Below are positions 32,916-43,374 of a stretch of DNA of 51,780 nt, in pieces. The DNA is taken from the NCBI GenBank assembly GCA_019352135.1, contig JABBNX010000002.1, forward strand, positions 18,000 through 69,779. The letters are read 5' to 3'. The first letter of the stretch is position 1. Each line of letters begins with the position of its first letter. The stretch is from Pseudomonadota bacterium. GTDB lineage: Bacteria; Desulfobacterota; Desulfuromonadia; Geobacterales; Pseudopelobacteraceae. The notes below the pieces were generated by a model that saw only the letters and a list, made by a program, of their open reading frames with translations, searched no databases and had not been told where the DNA came from. A program made the translations under genes and the position numbers.

Positions 32916-34598
32916 ATGACGAATATTGAACAAGCTGCACCCACAGCCAATAATTTTCTGCGCACCATTATTGATGAAGACCTCAAAAGCGGCAAACATA
33001 GCGGTGTTGTGACCCGTTTTCCACCTGAACCGAACGGCTATCTTCATATCGGTCACGCCAAGGCGATCTGCATCAACTTCGGCCTGGCGCGTGATTTTGG
33101 TGGCCGCTGTCATCTGCGTTTTGATGATACTAACCCGGCCAAGGAAGAGCTGGAGTACATCGATTCCATCAAGGAGAGTGTGCGCTGGCTCGGTTTTGAT
33201 TGGGGGGAGCATCTCTATTACGCTTCGGATAATTTTGAACAGTTGTATCAGTGGGCGACCGTTCTGATTGAGGAGGGAAAAGCATACGTCGAAGACCTGA
33301 ATGCCGATGAAATCCGTGCACATCGTGGCACGTTGACCGAACCGGGCAAGGATAGCCCGTATCGCACCCGCACCGTTGAGGAAAATCTGGATCTGTTCAA
33401 TCGTATGCGTGCCGGAGAGTTCCCGGACGGAACACGTGTTCTGCGTGCCAAGATTGATATGGCCTCGCCGAATATCAGTCTGCGTGATCCTGTCCTGTAC
33501 CGGATTATCCATGCTCCACATCCGCATGTTGGGGATGCTTGGAAAATCTATCCGATGTATGACTTTGCCCATGGGCAGACCGATGCCATCGAGGGGATTA
33601 CGCACTCTATTTGCACGCTTGAGTTCGAATCCCACAAGCCGCTGTACGAATGGTTTCTGGATAATCTTTCGGTGCCGGCGCGGCCACGTCAGTATGAATT
33701 TGCCCGGCTGAATCTGACCTATACGGTGATGAGCAAGCGTAAACTGCAGGAGTTGGTGCAGCTTGGTATTGTCAGTGGCTGGGATGACCCGCGTATGCCG
33801 ACCCTGGCCGGAATCAAGAGACGCGGCTACACTCCGGCATCGGTGCGGGCCTTTTGCGAACAGATCGGCGTTGGCCGCAGCGATTCGTGGATCGATGCCT
33901 CCATTCTGGAAGAGTGTGTTCGCACCGACCTGAATGAATCGGCACCGCGAGCCATGGCGGTACTGCGTCCCATCAAGCTGATAATAGACAATTATCCAGC
34001 TGATTTGACCGAAGAGTTACCGGCTGCCAATCATCCTCAAAAACCGGAGATGGGAACCCGTACCATTTATTTCACCCGTGAGATCTGGATTGATGCCGAT
34101 GATTTCATGGAGGTACCGAGTAAAGGCTTCCATCGCCTGACTGTTGGCGGTGAAGTTAAGCTGCGCAACGGCTATATTGTCAAATGTACGGAAACAGTCA
34201 AAGACGAACAGGGAAAAATAGTTGAACTTCACGGCGAGTACGACCCGGCGTCGCGTGAGGGGATCCACACTGCCGACGGCCGCAAGGTTAAAGGGGTCAT
34301 TCACTGGGTTTCCGCAGCTCACGCCGTGTCCGCTGAGGTGCGACTGTTCGACCGGCTCTTCAGCGACCCCAATCCTGACCGGGGTGCGGCCGATTACAAG
34401 CAGTTTCTGAATCCCGGTTCAGTTGAAACGCTGTCCGACTGCATGCTTGAAGCGGATCTCTCACGATCGAATAGTGAAACCCGCTATCAATTTGAACGTA
34501 TGGGCTATTTCCGCCAGGATCCGAAAGATTCACTCCCCGACAAGCTTGTGTTCAATCGGATAGTGACATTGCGTGATGTATGGACTACAAAGAAGTAA
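32916..34598 (+). CDS. glnS: Glutaminyl-tRNA synthetase
   Basis: 560 residues, close to the 553 of E. coli GlnRS. It charges tRNA-Gln with glutamine. The class I motifs are [17 protein letters not shown] (HIGH, H44) and VMSKRK (about 272-276), with FDDTNPAKE between. [12 protein letters not shown] and [12 protein letters not shown] are GlnRS rather than GluRS features. The C-terminal beta-barrel anticodon-binding domains occupy about 340-560. The ATG at 32916 has ACGAGG five bases upstream. A bacterium with GlnRS may still have GatCAB; that cannot be told here. Confidence 0.95.
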   Translation: MTNIEQAAPTANNFLRTIIDEDLKSGKHSGVVTRFPPEPNGYLHIGHAKAICINFGLARDFGGRCHLRFDDTNPAKEELEYIDSIKESVRWLGFDWGEHLYYASDNFEQLYQWATVLIEEGKAYVEDLNADEIRAHRGTLTEPGKDSPYRTRTVEENLDLFNRMRAGEFPDGTRVLRAKIDMASPNISLRDPVLYRIIHAPHPHVGDAWKIYPMYDFAHGQTDAIEGITHSICTLEFESHKPLYEWFLDNLSVPARPRQYEFARLNLTYTVMSKRKLQELVQLGIVSGWDDPRMPTLAGIKRRGYTPASVRAFCEQIGVGRSDSWIDASILEECVRTDLNESAPRAMAVLRPIKLIIDNYPADLTEELPAANHPQKPEMGTRTIYFTREIWIDADDFMEVPSKGFHRLTVGGEVKLRNGYIVKCTETVKDEQGKIVELHGEYDPASREGIHTADGRKVKGVIHWVSAAHAVSAEVRLFDRLFSDPNPDRGAADYKQFLNPGSVETLSDCMLEADLSRSNSETRYQFERMGYFRQDPKDSLPDKLVFNRIVTLRDVWTTKK

Positions 34599-34624
34599 AA
34601 CATGAAAGAGTGGTATATAACTAT

Positions 34625-35515
34625 ATGAATAAAGAAAAGTTTACATCAGGTTTCGTCTCGATTGTCGGTCGCCCGAATGTTGGCAAGTCAACACTTCTGA
34701 ACTGCATTATCGGCGAGAAGATTGTCATTACCTCGGACAAACCCCAGACTACCCGCAACCGGATTCAGGGGATCCACAACATCCCTGGCGGTCAGATCGT
34801 GTTCATCGACACCCCCGGCATCCACACCGGCCGCTCCCGGCTGAACAAAAGTATGGTGGATGTGGCACGTTCGGCAATCAGCGGGGTCGATCTCCTGATG
34901 CTTGTTGTTGAAGCCACCACTGCTGCCGATCCCGCCTTTATTCAGGATATCCTGAGCAAGGTGAAGATTCCGGTCGTGCTGGTTATCAACAAGATCGACC
35001 TGCTCTCTGACAAGAATCAGGTGTTGAAAAAAATCGCCGATTGGGCAGCGTTATTTCCGTTCAGAGAAATTATTCCAGTTTCAGCCGGTCGCAATGACGG
35101 GGTTGATCACCTGGTAGCGGTAGTCAGCAGTTACCTTCCTGAGGGGCCGGCGATGTTCCCGGATGACATCCTGACCGATATGCCGGAAAAGTTTATCGTG
35201 GCCGAGATGATCCGTGAGAAAGTTTTCCGGTTGACCCGTGACGAGGTGCCGTATTCAACTGCAGTTGTCGTGGAAACCTTTATCGAGCGTGAGAACGGCG
35301 TCATCGCCATCTCGGCGGCCATCATGATCGAGCGGGCCACCCAGAAGGGGATCATAATCGGCTCCAAGGGTGAGATGCTGAAAAAAATAGGAACTCAGGC
35401 ACGTCAGGATATCGAACGCCTGCTTGACACCAAGGTATATCTGGAACTGTTCGTCAAGGTAGTTGAAAACTGGAGCGAACGACCGTCTAAATTGAGAGAA
35501 CTGGGATACGAATGA
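34625..35515 (+). CDS. era: GTPase Era
   Basis: 296 residues, the usual size. Era binds GTP and the 3' end of 16S rRNA and helps 30S assembly. G1 is GRPNVGKST, the DTPGIH motif G3, NKID G4, and the KH domain (about 200-290) with [11 protein letters not shown] carries the RNA-binding loop. The start is the ATG at 34625; the start at 34580 would overlap glnS and add 15 residues unlike the family. The stop overlaps the der start (ATGA), so the era-der pair is co-translated. Confidence 0.96.
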   Translation: MNKEKFTSGFVSIVGRPNVGKSTLLNCIIGEKIVITSDKPQTTRNRIQGIHNIPGGQIVFIDTPGIHTGRSRLNKSMVDVARSAISGVDLLMLVVEATTAADPAFIQDILSKVKIPVVLVINKIDLLSDKNQVLKKIADWAALFPFREIIPVSAGRNDGVDHLVAVVSSYLPEGPAMFPDDILTDMPEKFIVAEMIREKVFRLTRDEVPYSTAVVVETFIERENGVIAISAAIMIERATQKGIIIGSKGEMLKKIGTQARQDIERLLDTKVYLELFVKVVENWSERPSKLRELGYE

Positions 35516-36867
35516 AACCTTTAGTAGCCATCGTCGGACGTCCCAATGTGGGCAAATCAACCCTCTTTAACCGCCTTCTGGGCCATCGTCGCGCTATTGT
35601 TGACGACACCCCAGGGGTTACGCGTGACCGTAACTACGCCAACATTACCCGCTTTGAAAAGCCGTTTATACTCGTCGATACCGGTGGCTTTGAGCCGGTA
35701 ACCGAAAACCGTTTATTGCAGCAGATGCGCGAACAATCGAAGCTGGCAATCGAAGAAGCTGATGTCATCATTTTTATGATGGATGCCAGAAGCGGCCTGA
35801 CTCCTGCGGACACTGAAGTTGCTGAAATGTTGCGTCGCGTGAAAAAACCGGTATTTTATGTCGTCAATAAGGTTGATGGCGAAAAGCTGGAAAATGACTC
35901 GGCAGAATTCTATTCTCTCGGAATTGGCGAGCTATACACCATTTCAGCTGAACATAATCGGGGGGTTATCGACCTTGTTGAAAATATTATGGATGTTTTT
36001 CCACCGGCGGATGTTGCCGATCCGGAAGAGAATATCACCCGTATCGCTGTAGTGGGGCGGCCTAATGTCGGCAAGTCCTCGCTGGTTAACCGTCTGCTTG
36101 GCTTTGAGAGGGTTGTCGCAAATCCGACCGCCGGTACGACACGCGATTCGGTTGACACCCCTTTTACCTGCAACAAAAAACCGTATGTTCTGATCGATAC
36201 AGCCGGTATTCGCCGTAAGGGTAAAACTACCGAAAAGCTTGAAAAATACAGCGTCTGTGACGCTCTGCGCAGTATCGAACGTGCCGACGTGGTGCTGATG
36301 GTGATCGATGCCGATGAAGGGGTGACTGAACAGGATGAGCGTATTTCCGGGTATATACATGAAGCCGGCAAGGGATGCGTCTTTGTCGTAAACAAGTGGG
36401 ATCTTCTCGACAAGGACAATGCCACGTTCAAAACCTATACAGAAAAAATCAGGGATGGATTCAGATATCTGGCGTACGCCCCGATAGTCTTTGTCTCCGC
36501 TAAAACCGGACAGCGTACCGGCAAGATCATTGAGACTGTTGATGAAGTTATGGAACAGTACTGTCGTCGTGTCACAACATCAGAATTGGTACACGTGTTT
36601 ACCGATGCCATTGATTCCCACCATGCCCCCCTGTCTCACGGCCGCAGGGTGAAATTCTACTTTGCCACGCAGGTTGCAACCAGGCCGCCATCTTTTGTTA
36701 TTTTTACCAATCAACCTGAAAATATCCATTATTCATACGAACGCTATCTTATTAATAAATTCCGCGACGCGTTCGGTTTCGACGGTGTTCCACTGCGGCT
36801 GATGTTCCGGGGCCGGGATAAAACCGACACTTCCCGCAGTAAAGGTGGAACGGAGCGTCATACATAG
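35512..36867 (+). CDS. der: GTPase Der (EngA)
   Basis: 451 residues with two tandem G domains and a C-terminal KH-like domain, unique to Der, needed for 50S ribosome assembly. Domain 1: [28 protein letters not shown] and NKVDG. Domain 2: [31 protein letters not shown] and NKWDLLD. The C-terminal part (about 350-451) ends in [12 protein letters not shown] overlap with era. It is followed by a 140-base region with a promoter for the chemosensory operon. Confidence 0.97.
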   Translation: MKPLVAIVGRPNVGKSTLFNRLLGHRRAIVDDTPGVTRDRNYANITRFEKPFILVDTGGFEPVTENRLLQQMREQSKLAIEEADVIIFMMDARSGLTPADTEVAEMLRRVKKPVFYVVNKVDGEKLENDSAEFYSLGIGELYTISAEHNRGVIDLVENIMDVFPPADVADPEENITRIAVVGRPNVGKSSLVNRLLGFERVVANPTAGTTRDSVDTPFTCNKKPYVLIDTAGIRRKGKTTEKLEKYSVCDALRSIERADVVLMVIDADEGVTEQDERISGYIHEAGKGCVFVVNKWDLLDKDNATFKTYTEKIRDGFRYLAYAPIVFVSAKTGQRTGKIIETVDEVMEQYCRRVTTSELVHVFTDAIDSHHAPLSHGRRVKFYFATQVATRPPSFVIFTNQPENIHYSYERYLINKFRDAFGFDGVPLRLMFRGRDKTDTSRSKGGTERHT

Positions 36868-36887
36868 TAAACAAACCCTATAAAGGC

Positions 36888-36916
36888 TTTACTTGAGCTC
36901 ACTGTTGCGATATATT
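36888..36916 (+). promoter_or_regulatory. Candidate promoter of the chemosensory operon
   Basis: TTTACT (36888-36893) and TATATT (36911-36916) are 17 bases apart, 92 bases before the first gene at 37008. No other good pair was seen in the 140-base gap after der. Confidence 0.45.
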
Positions 36917-37007
36917 TTGCCGGATTTTACCCACCTTATGGAATAAAAACTGCTGGTGTGCCATCCGAAGTTTCAGAATGGATATCTATGCAGATGGATT
37001 GTGACGA

Positions 37008-38678
37008 ATGAGCCTGGTAGGTAACCTCGAAGAGCTTGGACTTGGCGAGATATTACAAATTGTCAGTCTCAGTAGAAAAACCGGTGTCCTTTCCCTGTGC
37101 AGTAGTGGCAGGGATGGCTCGGTTTTTTTTCGTCAAGGTCAGGTTGTAAGAGCCACCTCAAGCGTCTATCAGCAGAGTTTGGGAGAGGTGCTGATTCAAA
37201 AAGGGGTTATTGATCTGGCCGTATTGCGCAAGAGCCTTGCTTTGCAACATGAGCACGGGTTTTGTGAGCGTTTGGGAGCAATTCTTGTAAAAAACTTTGG
37301 TATTGCCCAGGAAATAATTGAAGAAGTGGTACGGGAACAAATTGAAAATGTAGTATTTTCTCTGTTTTCCTGGGCAGAGGGCACATTCAAATTTGATGTT
37401 CAAAATTCAATTGAGGCAGTTGACGACACAAAGATGGATCCGCTGCAGTTCATGCTGGACCAGGGATTAAACCCGCAATTTCTGGCTATTGAAGGCACCA
37501 GGATCCTCGATGAAAAGCGTCAAGCGATTGAAATGGGTTTTTCCGGAGATGACCCGTCAGAAAATCAACCGGATTTAGTCTTCAATCTGACCGAAGATCC
37601 GCATGTCTCTGCAGCATCCACCCATCCGGTCCTGCAGCAGATTGTAATTGTTGACGATGACGGCCCGACACTGCGGACCATTGCTGATGGATTGACAGAT
37701 AATGGCCTTGTTGTTCATGCCATGACACGCAGCGAAGATACCCTTATCAAGGTGGATTCCCTGCATAGAAGTGGAGATCATCCTGCAGTTCTCATTGACC
37801 TGATTATGCCAAAAATGGACGGATCAGGAGTACTGGGGGGGATCGAACTTCTGGAACTTCTGCATAACAACTTTAAAAATCTCCAGTTGATTATCATGAC
37901 TGACTACCACCATGCAGAGGCAGAGTGCAAGATTCGTGAACTGGGGTATCCTTTTATCATGAAGCCCCGCCGGGTTGAAATCAACACTCCTGCCATCATG
38001 GACAGCTTTCTTACTCAAATTGTACACGTAGTTCAAAATTCCTCTGATAGCTCATCGTCTGAAATGTGGCAGGATCGATTCAATCTGGGCGACGAACTGC
38101 GAATTGAAATGGGAGAGGATGATGACATGCCGCATGCCGTTGAATCCTCACCGCAGAGTGGCGGATTTTCTTTGTTGCGCGGCATGCTCGAAGAGCTGAA
38201 TAATCCGGACCTACAAGGTGGCGTGCTGTTGCTGATACTTCGTTTCGCTTCCGAATTTATGAACCGGGCGATTATATTTACTGTCACTAATCAGGTTGTT
38301 TCCGGTTTTGGCCAATTTGGTATCAGTGGTGGTACTATCAGCGGAGACGAGCGGGTGCGGGCAATTCAATTTACTCAGGGGGCCGGCTCACTGTTCGATG
38401 AATCACTTCGTAGCGGTCAGCCGAGTACGTTTTTACCAAACCCTACGCCTGCGGATTCCCGGTTTTTCGAGCAATTGAGTGGTGGCACACCTGCCGAGGT
38501 TTTTATCAGTCCGCTGATCAGCCAGTCCAGAGTCATCGGTTTTCTTTATGGTGACAACCTCCCCGACAAGAAGCCGATTGGTGATGTTGAGCCGTTGGCT
38601 ATTTTCTTGGCGCAGGCGGGAATTTCAATGGAAAAATCTTTGTTAGAACGTCAGTTAAATGAGAGGGTTGCCCTGTGA
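37008..38678 (+). CDS. DUF4388-receiver protein with C-terminal GAF-like region
   Basis: 556 residues. The N-terminal DUF4388 (about 1-60: MSLVGNLEELGLGEILQIVS, TGVLSL) is followed by two ~24-residue copies of an MshEN-like pattern (SLGEVLIQKGVIDLAVLRKS and RLGAILVKNFGIAQEIIEEV). A receiver follows (about 215-335) with DDD, D264 in AVLIDLIMPKMDG and MKPRR. Residues about 380-550 look like a GAF-like domain (ISPLISQSRVIGFLYGDN). It is a scaffold or adaptor type protein of the kind seen near chemosensory genes in this group. GTG/ATG overlap with cheY. Confidence 0.82.
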   Translation: MSLVGNLEELGLGEILQIVSLSRKTGVLSLCSSGRDGSVFFRQGQVVRATSSVYQQSLGEVLIQKGVIDLAVLRKSLALQHEHGFCERLGAILVKNFGIAQEIIEEVVREQIENVVFSLFSWAEGTFKFDVQNSIEAVDDTKMDPLQFMLDQGLNPQFLAIEGTRILDEKRQAIEMGFSGDDPSENQPDLVFNLTEDPHVSAASTHPVLQQIVIVDDDGPTLRTIADGLTDNGLVVHAMTRSEDTLIKVDSLHRSGDHPAVLIDLIMPKMDGSGVLGGIELLELLHNNFKNLQLIIMTDYHHAEAECKIRELGYPFIMKPRRVEINTPAIMDSFLTQIVHVVQNSSDSSSSEMWQDRFNLGDELRIEMGEDDDMPHAVESSPQSGGFSLLRGMLEELNNPDLQGGVLLLILRFASEFMNRAIIFTVTNQVVSGFGQFGISGGTISGDERVRAIQFTQGAGSLFDESLRSGQPSTFLPNPTPADSRFFEQLSGGTPAEVFISPLISQSRVIGFLYGDNLPDKKPIGDVEPLAIFLAQAGISMEKSLLERQLNERVAL

Positions 38679-39055
38679 GTTCCAAGACCATTTTGATTGC
38701 CGATGATTCGGCGACAATGCGTGCTATGTTGGTTGCAATCGTTGAAGTGCTCGGTGACTATCAGGTAATTGAGGCATCGAGCGGTTTTGAGGCGTTGCGA
38801 CTTTTACCGCGAGATCATGTTGACCTGATTTTGACCGATATAAACATGCCTGATATCAATGGACTTGAGTTGATCAGTTATCTTCGTACCAATCCGAATT
38901 ACAAAAATATACCCGTTTTTATTATTTCGACAGAAGGCAGCGCAAAAGATATTGAAAAAGGAAAACAACTTGGTGCTGACGAATATGTGGTTAAACCCTT
39001 TTCACCCGCGGCTCTTCAGCAATTGATAAACAAGTATTTAATCAAAACACCCTGA
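38675..39055 (+). CDS. CheY-like response regulator
   Basis: 126 residues, a single receiver: A9-D10-D11-S12, phospho-acceptor D55 in LILTDINMPD, S85/T86 and K107. It starts at GTG overlapping the previous stop (GTGA). It lies directly before cheA, so it is the probable phosphate acceptor of that kinase. No output domain; it is expected to act on a motor or scaffold. Confidence 0.93.
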   Translation: MSSKTILIADDSATMRAMLVAIVEVLGDYQVIEASSGFEALRLLPRDHVDLILTDINMPDINGLELISYLRTNPNYKNIPVFIISTEGSAKDIEKGKQLGADEYVVKPFSPAALQQLINKYLIKTP

Positions 39056-39078
39056 TAGATGTTTGAGGTGAATTTGTA

Positions 39079-41187
39079 ATGAGTGAACAGAACGCCACAC
39101 ATACGAAAGCCGTTCAGGATTTCCTTGCCGAAGCGGAGGAAATTGTTGAACAGCTCGGATCAGAACTGGCTGACCTCTCCGATATGGCGGAGTCGGGTGA
39201 ATTAAATCCTGAGGTTCTGAACTCCATTTTTCGTGGAGCCCACTCCCTGAAGGGATTGGCCGGGATGTTCAGTTTTAGTGGAATTGCTGAGCTTGCTCAT
39301 AATATGGAAAATTTGCTTGATTGGTTGAGGCTCGGCAAGTTGAACCTTTCACAGCACCTTATGTCAGTTCTCTTTAATGCTCATGAACTGTTGGGTACTC
39401 TCATTCGAGCCCTTGTCTCAGGTGAAGATTCAGGAATGGCACAAGAAATTGCAGCGTGTGTTACTAAAATTAATGCCTGCCTTGCGCCACCCAAAGAACA
39501 GGCTGGCGTGTCGCCTCTGGAATCCCTTGGCCTACCTGCCCATGTACGCGGCGCTCTGACTGAATATGAAGAACATCGTCTGAAAGACAATCTGGCTAAA
39601 GGGAAAACAATCTTCAATATCCACACTTCCTTTGATCTGGCCATATTTGATACGGAATTGTCGGCAGTCACTGAGATATTGAAGGGGTGCGGAGAAGTCA
39701 TAAGTACCCTGCCAAGTGCCGGTGTAAGCCTTGAATCAAGTATAGATTTTGAAATTCTTTTCGGCTCCGGTCGTTCTCTCGAAGATCTGAAAACTGTAGT
39801 TGAGCGCGATAATGTTACTGTCTCACAGCTTGGTTCAAACACAGCACCTGAAGTGCCCGCTATTCCTGCAGAGCACGTTGTTCATGATGTGGTCAAAACC
39901 GATGGGGATGCACACGGCGCAGCTGATGGTAAGCTGAAAGCGCCGGTCGACTCTCCGCAGTCTCCATCGCCGCCGGACGACGCAGCTCTCAGTGCAAAAA
40001 GCATGAGCCGGACTGTCCGGGTTGATATCGGTAAACTTGATGAACTGATGAATATTGTTGGTGAACTTGTTCTTGCTAACTCTACCATTGCCGGTGTGAG
40101 TGCACGGATGCGCAATGAAGGCTTTTCACGCCTTGCTGTTGAATTGGGCAAGGCGGCAAAAGGGCTTGAGCGCAAACTTTCTGATCTCCAGAAGGGCGTC
40201 ATGGAGATACGCATGATCCCGATCGGGCAGCTGTACGAAAAAATGTCCCGGATCGTGCGTAAAATATCCCGTGAACAGGGAAAGCTGGTTGAACTCAAGT
40301 TTTTTGGAGCAGATACCGAGCTGGATAAATTGATCGTGGAAGACATCTCGGATCCCATGATGCATATTATTCGCAATGCTATCGATCACGGTATCGAGTC
40401 CCCGGAAGTGCGCATCTCGCAGGGTAAGAAGGAAAAGGGGACCATCCGGATTTCCTCGTTTCAAAAAGGAAATCATGTTGTTATCGAAATTGAAGATGAT
40501 GGCGGCGGGATTGACATTGCGAAGATAAAAAGCAAAGCGGTGCAGAAAGGGCTGGTCAGCGACATAAGTACTGTCAGTGACCGTGAGGCCTTGGAGTATA
40601 TTTTTCTCCCCGGTTTTTCGACAAACGACACTGTCAGTGAAGTTTCCGGACGAGGGGTCGGCATGGATGTTGTCAAAAACAACATCTCGGCAATTTTTGG
40701 GATGGTGGATATTGAAACAGAGAAAGGGAAGGGGAGCCGTTTCACAATTACACTGCCAATTACACTGGCTATTATCAAAGCTTTGATAATAAGCTGCAGC
40801 GGTAAAACCTATGCTCTGCCGATTACATCAGTTCTTGAGTCACTGTTAATGACCGACAAGGATATCATGACGGTTGAGCGTAAAGAAATCGTGCAGCTTC
40901 GTGAATCAACGTTACCGCTATTGCGACTTAATCAGTATTTCAACATCCGGCGGAACGGCGAACCGCCGAAAGAATTTTATGTTGTCGTTGTTGGCGTTGC
41001 GGAAAAACGCCTTGGAATTGTTGTTGACGATCTGCTTTCCCAGCAAGATATCGTAATAAAATCGCTGGGCGATTCATTCAAACAGTTCCGTGGAATTTCC
41101 GGCGCGGCGGACCTTGGCGACCAGCGCACAATCCTTGTTATGGACATTGGCGGAATTATTAATGAAACGATGCGTTCCGGGAGCTGA
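39079..41187 (+). CDS. cheA: Chemotaxis histidine kinase CheA
   Basis: 702 residues. Hpt (P1) domain with H55 in RGAHSLKG. A P2-like region (about 145-260) follows, then a proline-rich acidic linker, dimerisation P3 (MSRTVRVDIGKLDELMNIVGEL, about 315-370), HATPase P4 (DPMMHIIRNAIDHGIES, IEDDGGGID, GRGVGMDVV), and the CheW-like P5 domain (about 560-700). It is the central kinase of the operon, transferring phosphate from ATP to H55 and on to CheY and CheB. GAGGTGAATTT lies before the ATG. No receptor gene is adjacent. Confidence 0.95.
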   Translation: MSEQNATHTKAVQDFLAEAEEIVEQLGSELADLSDMAESGELNPEVLNSIFRGAHSLKGLAGMFSFSGIAELAHNMENLLDWLRLGKLNLSQHLMSVLFNAHELLGTLIRALVSGEDSGMAQEIAACVTKINACLAPPKEQAGVSPLESLGLPAHVRGALTEYEEHRLKDNLAKGKTIFNIHTSFDLAIFDTELSAVTEILKGCGEVISTLPSAGVSLESSIDFEILFGSGRSLEDLKTVVERDNVTVSQLGSNTAPEVPAIPAEHVVHDVVKTDGDAHGAADGKLKAPVDSPQSPSPPDDAALSAKSMSRTVRVDIGKLDELMNIVGELVLANSTIAGVSARMRNEGFSRLAVELGKAAKGLERKLSDLQKGVMEIRMIPIGQLYEKMSRIVRKISREQGKLVELKFFGADTELDKLIVEDISDPMMHIIRNAIDHGIESPEVRISQGKKEKGTIRISSFQKGNHVVIEIEDDGGGIDIAKIKSKAVQKGLVSDISTVSDREALEYIFLPGFSTNDTVSEVSGRGVGMDVVKNNISAIFGMVDIETEKGKGSRFTITLPITLAIIKALIISCSGKTYALPITSVLESLLMTDKDIMTVERKEIVQLRESTLPLLRLNQYFNIRRNGEPPKEFYVVVVGVAEKRLGIVVDDLLSQQDIVIKSLGDSFKQFRGISGAADLGDQRTILVMDIGGIINETMRSGS

Positions 41188-41192
41188 ACTGC

Positions 41193-41993
41193 ATGTATAA
41201 AAGCTATTTCGGCTTTAAAGAAAAACCGTTCAGTAAAACTCCCGATCCCCGGTTTTTATTTTTGAGCCGCGGCCATGAGGAGGCGCTTGCCCGTCTTGAG
41301 TTTGCTGTGGAGGAGCGCGAGCTTGCCGTTCTGACTGGAGAAATTGGTTGCGGTAAAACCACGCTTTCGCGGGCTTTAATGGATCGTCTTGGTTCCCGCT
41401 ACCGTTTTTGCTATATTATCAATCCGCGCTTGAATGCGATAGAGTTCCTGAGAACGATCGCCCGGATTCTGGAAATTGAACAGCCGGCAGATGCTAAAGA
41501 TACTCTTATTAATCAGATACATACCGCCATATATACCATGAACCAACGTGATATATGCCCGGTTCTGATAATTGATGAAGCCCAGATGATTACTGATGCT
41601 GAAGTGTTTGATGAAATCAGGCTTCTCACCAACTTTCAGCTGGATGACCGTAATCTGCTTGGTGTTGTTATTATGGGACAGCCGGAATTGCGCCAGATGA
41701 TTGCTTCCAACCGTTTCGAACCTCTGCGGCAACGGATTTCGCTTCATTATCACCTGAAACCATTGTCGCTGGATGAAATAATGGAATACCTCGATTTTCG
41801 CCTTGAGGCTGCAGGGGGAACACCTGGTTTATTTACACCGGATGCCGTGCAACGCATTCATGAACTGAGCGGTGGTGTTCCTCGTAAAATTAATTCCATG
41901 GCAACCAACGCTCTTCTGGTTGCATATGGATGTGACGCCGCCTTGATTGATTCCGGCATAATCAACGAAATTAAAGATGAAATGATGTTGTAG
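41193..41993 (+). CDS. ExeA/GspA-like AAA+ ATPase
   Basis: 266 residues. The N-terminus YFGFKEKPFSKTPDPRFLFLS is the diagnostic start of ExeA-family ATPases. Walker A is GEIGCGKTT (about 50-58), Walker B PVLIIDEAQMI, and LEFAV and RQRISLHYHLKPL follow. ExeA in Aeromonas helps place the type II secretion secretin through peptidoglycan. This copy lacks the C-terminal peptidoglycan-binding part and lies five bases after cheA, so it is likely an accessory to the chemosensory complex or to a pilus/secretin. The starting residues are not a membrane segment. Confidence 0.87.
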   Translation: MYKSYFGFKEKPFSKTPDPRFLFLSRGHEEALARLEFAVEERELAVLTGEIGCGKTTLSRALMDRLGSRYRFCYIINPRLNAIEFLRTIARILEIEQPADAKDTLINQIHTAIYTMNQRDICPVLIIDEAQMITDAEVFDEIRLLTNFQLDDRNLLGVVIMGQPELRQMIASNRFEPLRQRISLHYHLKPLSLDEIMEYLDFRLEAAGGTPGLFTPDAVQRIHELSGGVPRKINSMATNALLVAYGCDAALIDSGIINEIKDEMML

Positions 41994-42004
41994 GCGGTAC
42001 AAAA

Positions 42005-42778
42005 ATGGATCTCGCAAAAATCAGGAAAAAATTTTTACAGCCTGCCAAAGATTCTGACGGCCTCCGTTCGCCTGTTACTTCACCTGCGCCTGAGCTGATG
42101 AAGAACATACCTGGAGATATCCCTCTTGTTCCTGATTCTGCGAAGGTGGATCTTTTTCAAGAAGATTTGCCTTCCAGCTTCGTTGCAGCCCCACCATCTG
42201 CTGTAACGTCATCCATAACCGCCATACCTCCGGAGCGCATTCCCGTGGCATTTTCACCACTGGAAGCAATCCTCGCCGGAAGAACTGCCGCAGGATGCGA
42301 CCAGGATTCGGTACGTACCGATGAAGCAACCAGTCTGGCTGCTGACGAATCCTCTCTGGAATTTCTTTGCTTTCGAGTTTCTGATGAGATCTATGGTATT
42401 AATATCATGGATATAAAAGAAATTATCAAGCCAAGAGAGGTGACCGAGGTTCCTCATGCCCCTTCCTTTGTTTCGGGAGTTCTTTCGTTACGCGGTGTCA
42501 TTATACCAATAATCGATATACGTGTTCGGCTGGGTTTGGCCCATGAAGTAACAACCGGCAAAGAGCGGATTATTGTTATCAAAAACAATACTTCATTCAG
42601 CGGTCTGCTTGTTGATGAAGTGACCCAGGTTGTTCAAGTACGGCCGGATACTGTAGAAGCAGCGCCTGCAGTGCTGGATGGGATTGACCGTGATTTTGTC
42701 AGCGGACTTGGGCGTTCTGACGGGCAACTGATAATTATTCTGAATCTCGAAAATATTGCTGATATCAATTTGTACTAA
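42005..42778 (+). CDS. CheW-like coupling protein with long N-terminal extension
   Basis: 257 residues. The C-terminal CheW domain (about 115-255: FLCFRVSDEIYGINIMDIKE, LRGVIIPIIDIRVRLGL) couples CheA to receptors. The first ~110 residues are low-complexity, rich in Pro/Ala/Ser, and probably disordered, which is not usual for CheW. The second cheW copy at 42788 is short, so the two are likely specialised. It begins 11 bases after the ATPase gene. Confidence 0.9.
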   Translation: MDLAKIRKKFLQPAKDSDGLRSPVTSPAPELMKNIPGDIPLVPDSAKVDLFQEDLPSSFVAAPPSAVTSSITAIPPERIPVAFSPLEAILAGRTAAGCDQDSVRTDEATSLAADESSLEFLCFRVSDEIYGINIMDIKEIIKPREVTEVPHAPSFVSGVLSLRGVIIPIIDIRVRLGLAHEVTTGKERIIVIKNNTSFSGLLVDEVTQVVQVRPDTVEAAPAVLDGIDRDFVSGLGRSDGQLIIILNLENIADINLY

Positions 42779-42787
42779 AGGGAATTG

Positions 42788-43261
42788 GTGAGTAGCATGG
42801 AAGGTGCGATGACTCATATTCAGCTGGCCTGTTTCAGTCTTGAAGACATGCTGTTTGCTGTTGATATCATGAGAATACGAGAGATTCTTGTTCCCCAGAA
42901 ACTCTCGCCGCTACCCTGCGATTCGGACCTTCTGGATGGCGTTATTAATCTACGCGGATTAATTGTCCCGGTCATGAATATGCGCAAGCGTTTCGGAATG
43001 TCTGTTGTGGCTGATGCGCCAGCCGGCAAGCTTTTGATTGTGTCACTTGAAAACCAGTTGCTGGCTCTGGTGGTAGATGATGTCATGGAAGTTATTTCTG
43101 TCCCCGTTGCCGACATCAAGCCACCAATACAGTTTGAGACCGGTGTGAGAATGGAATTTCTTTTGGGTGTGTGTCTGGTAAATAATCGCATCTTTATGAT
43201 TCTGGATATTGATTCACTCCTTTGTACCAACAGTATTGACCATGCTCCTGTATCTGTATAA
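42788..43261 (+). CDS. cheW: CheW coupling protein
   Basis: 157 residues, a canonical CheW domain (ACFSLEDMLFAVDIMRIREI, VINLRGLIVPVMNMRKRFG, LLIVSLENQLLALVVDD). The GTG at 42788 lies four bases after AAGGGA; an ATG at 42797 is the alternative. It is the second scaffold copy in the operon, following the extended CheW by nine bases. The 113 bases after the stop contain only a short palindrome around a T run and no firm promoter. Confidence 0.92.
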   Translation: MSSMEGAMTHIQLACFSLEDMLFAVDIMRIREILVPQKLSPLPCDSDLLDGVINLRGLIVPVMNMRKRFGMSVVADAPAGKLLIVSLENQLLALVVDDVMEVISVPVADIKPPIQFETGVRMEFLLGVCLVNNRIFMILDIDSLLCTNSIDHAPVSV

Positions 43262-43374
43262 CGTTATTCCTCAGTCGCCTCAAAAGCCGAAGTAAAAAAG
43301 TAAATTCGACGTCTTTTCCGGAAATAGCTGCGAAAATGCACGTATCCTGTTTTTTCAGGTTCAGGAGTTGTCAG

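Noticed and set aside
43346-43359. CCTG-T6-CAGG palindrome before the HEAT gene
   Set aside because: Only a 4-bp stem; too short to be a terminator or a confident operator.
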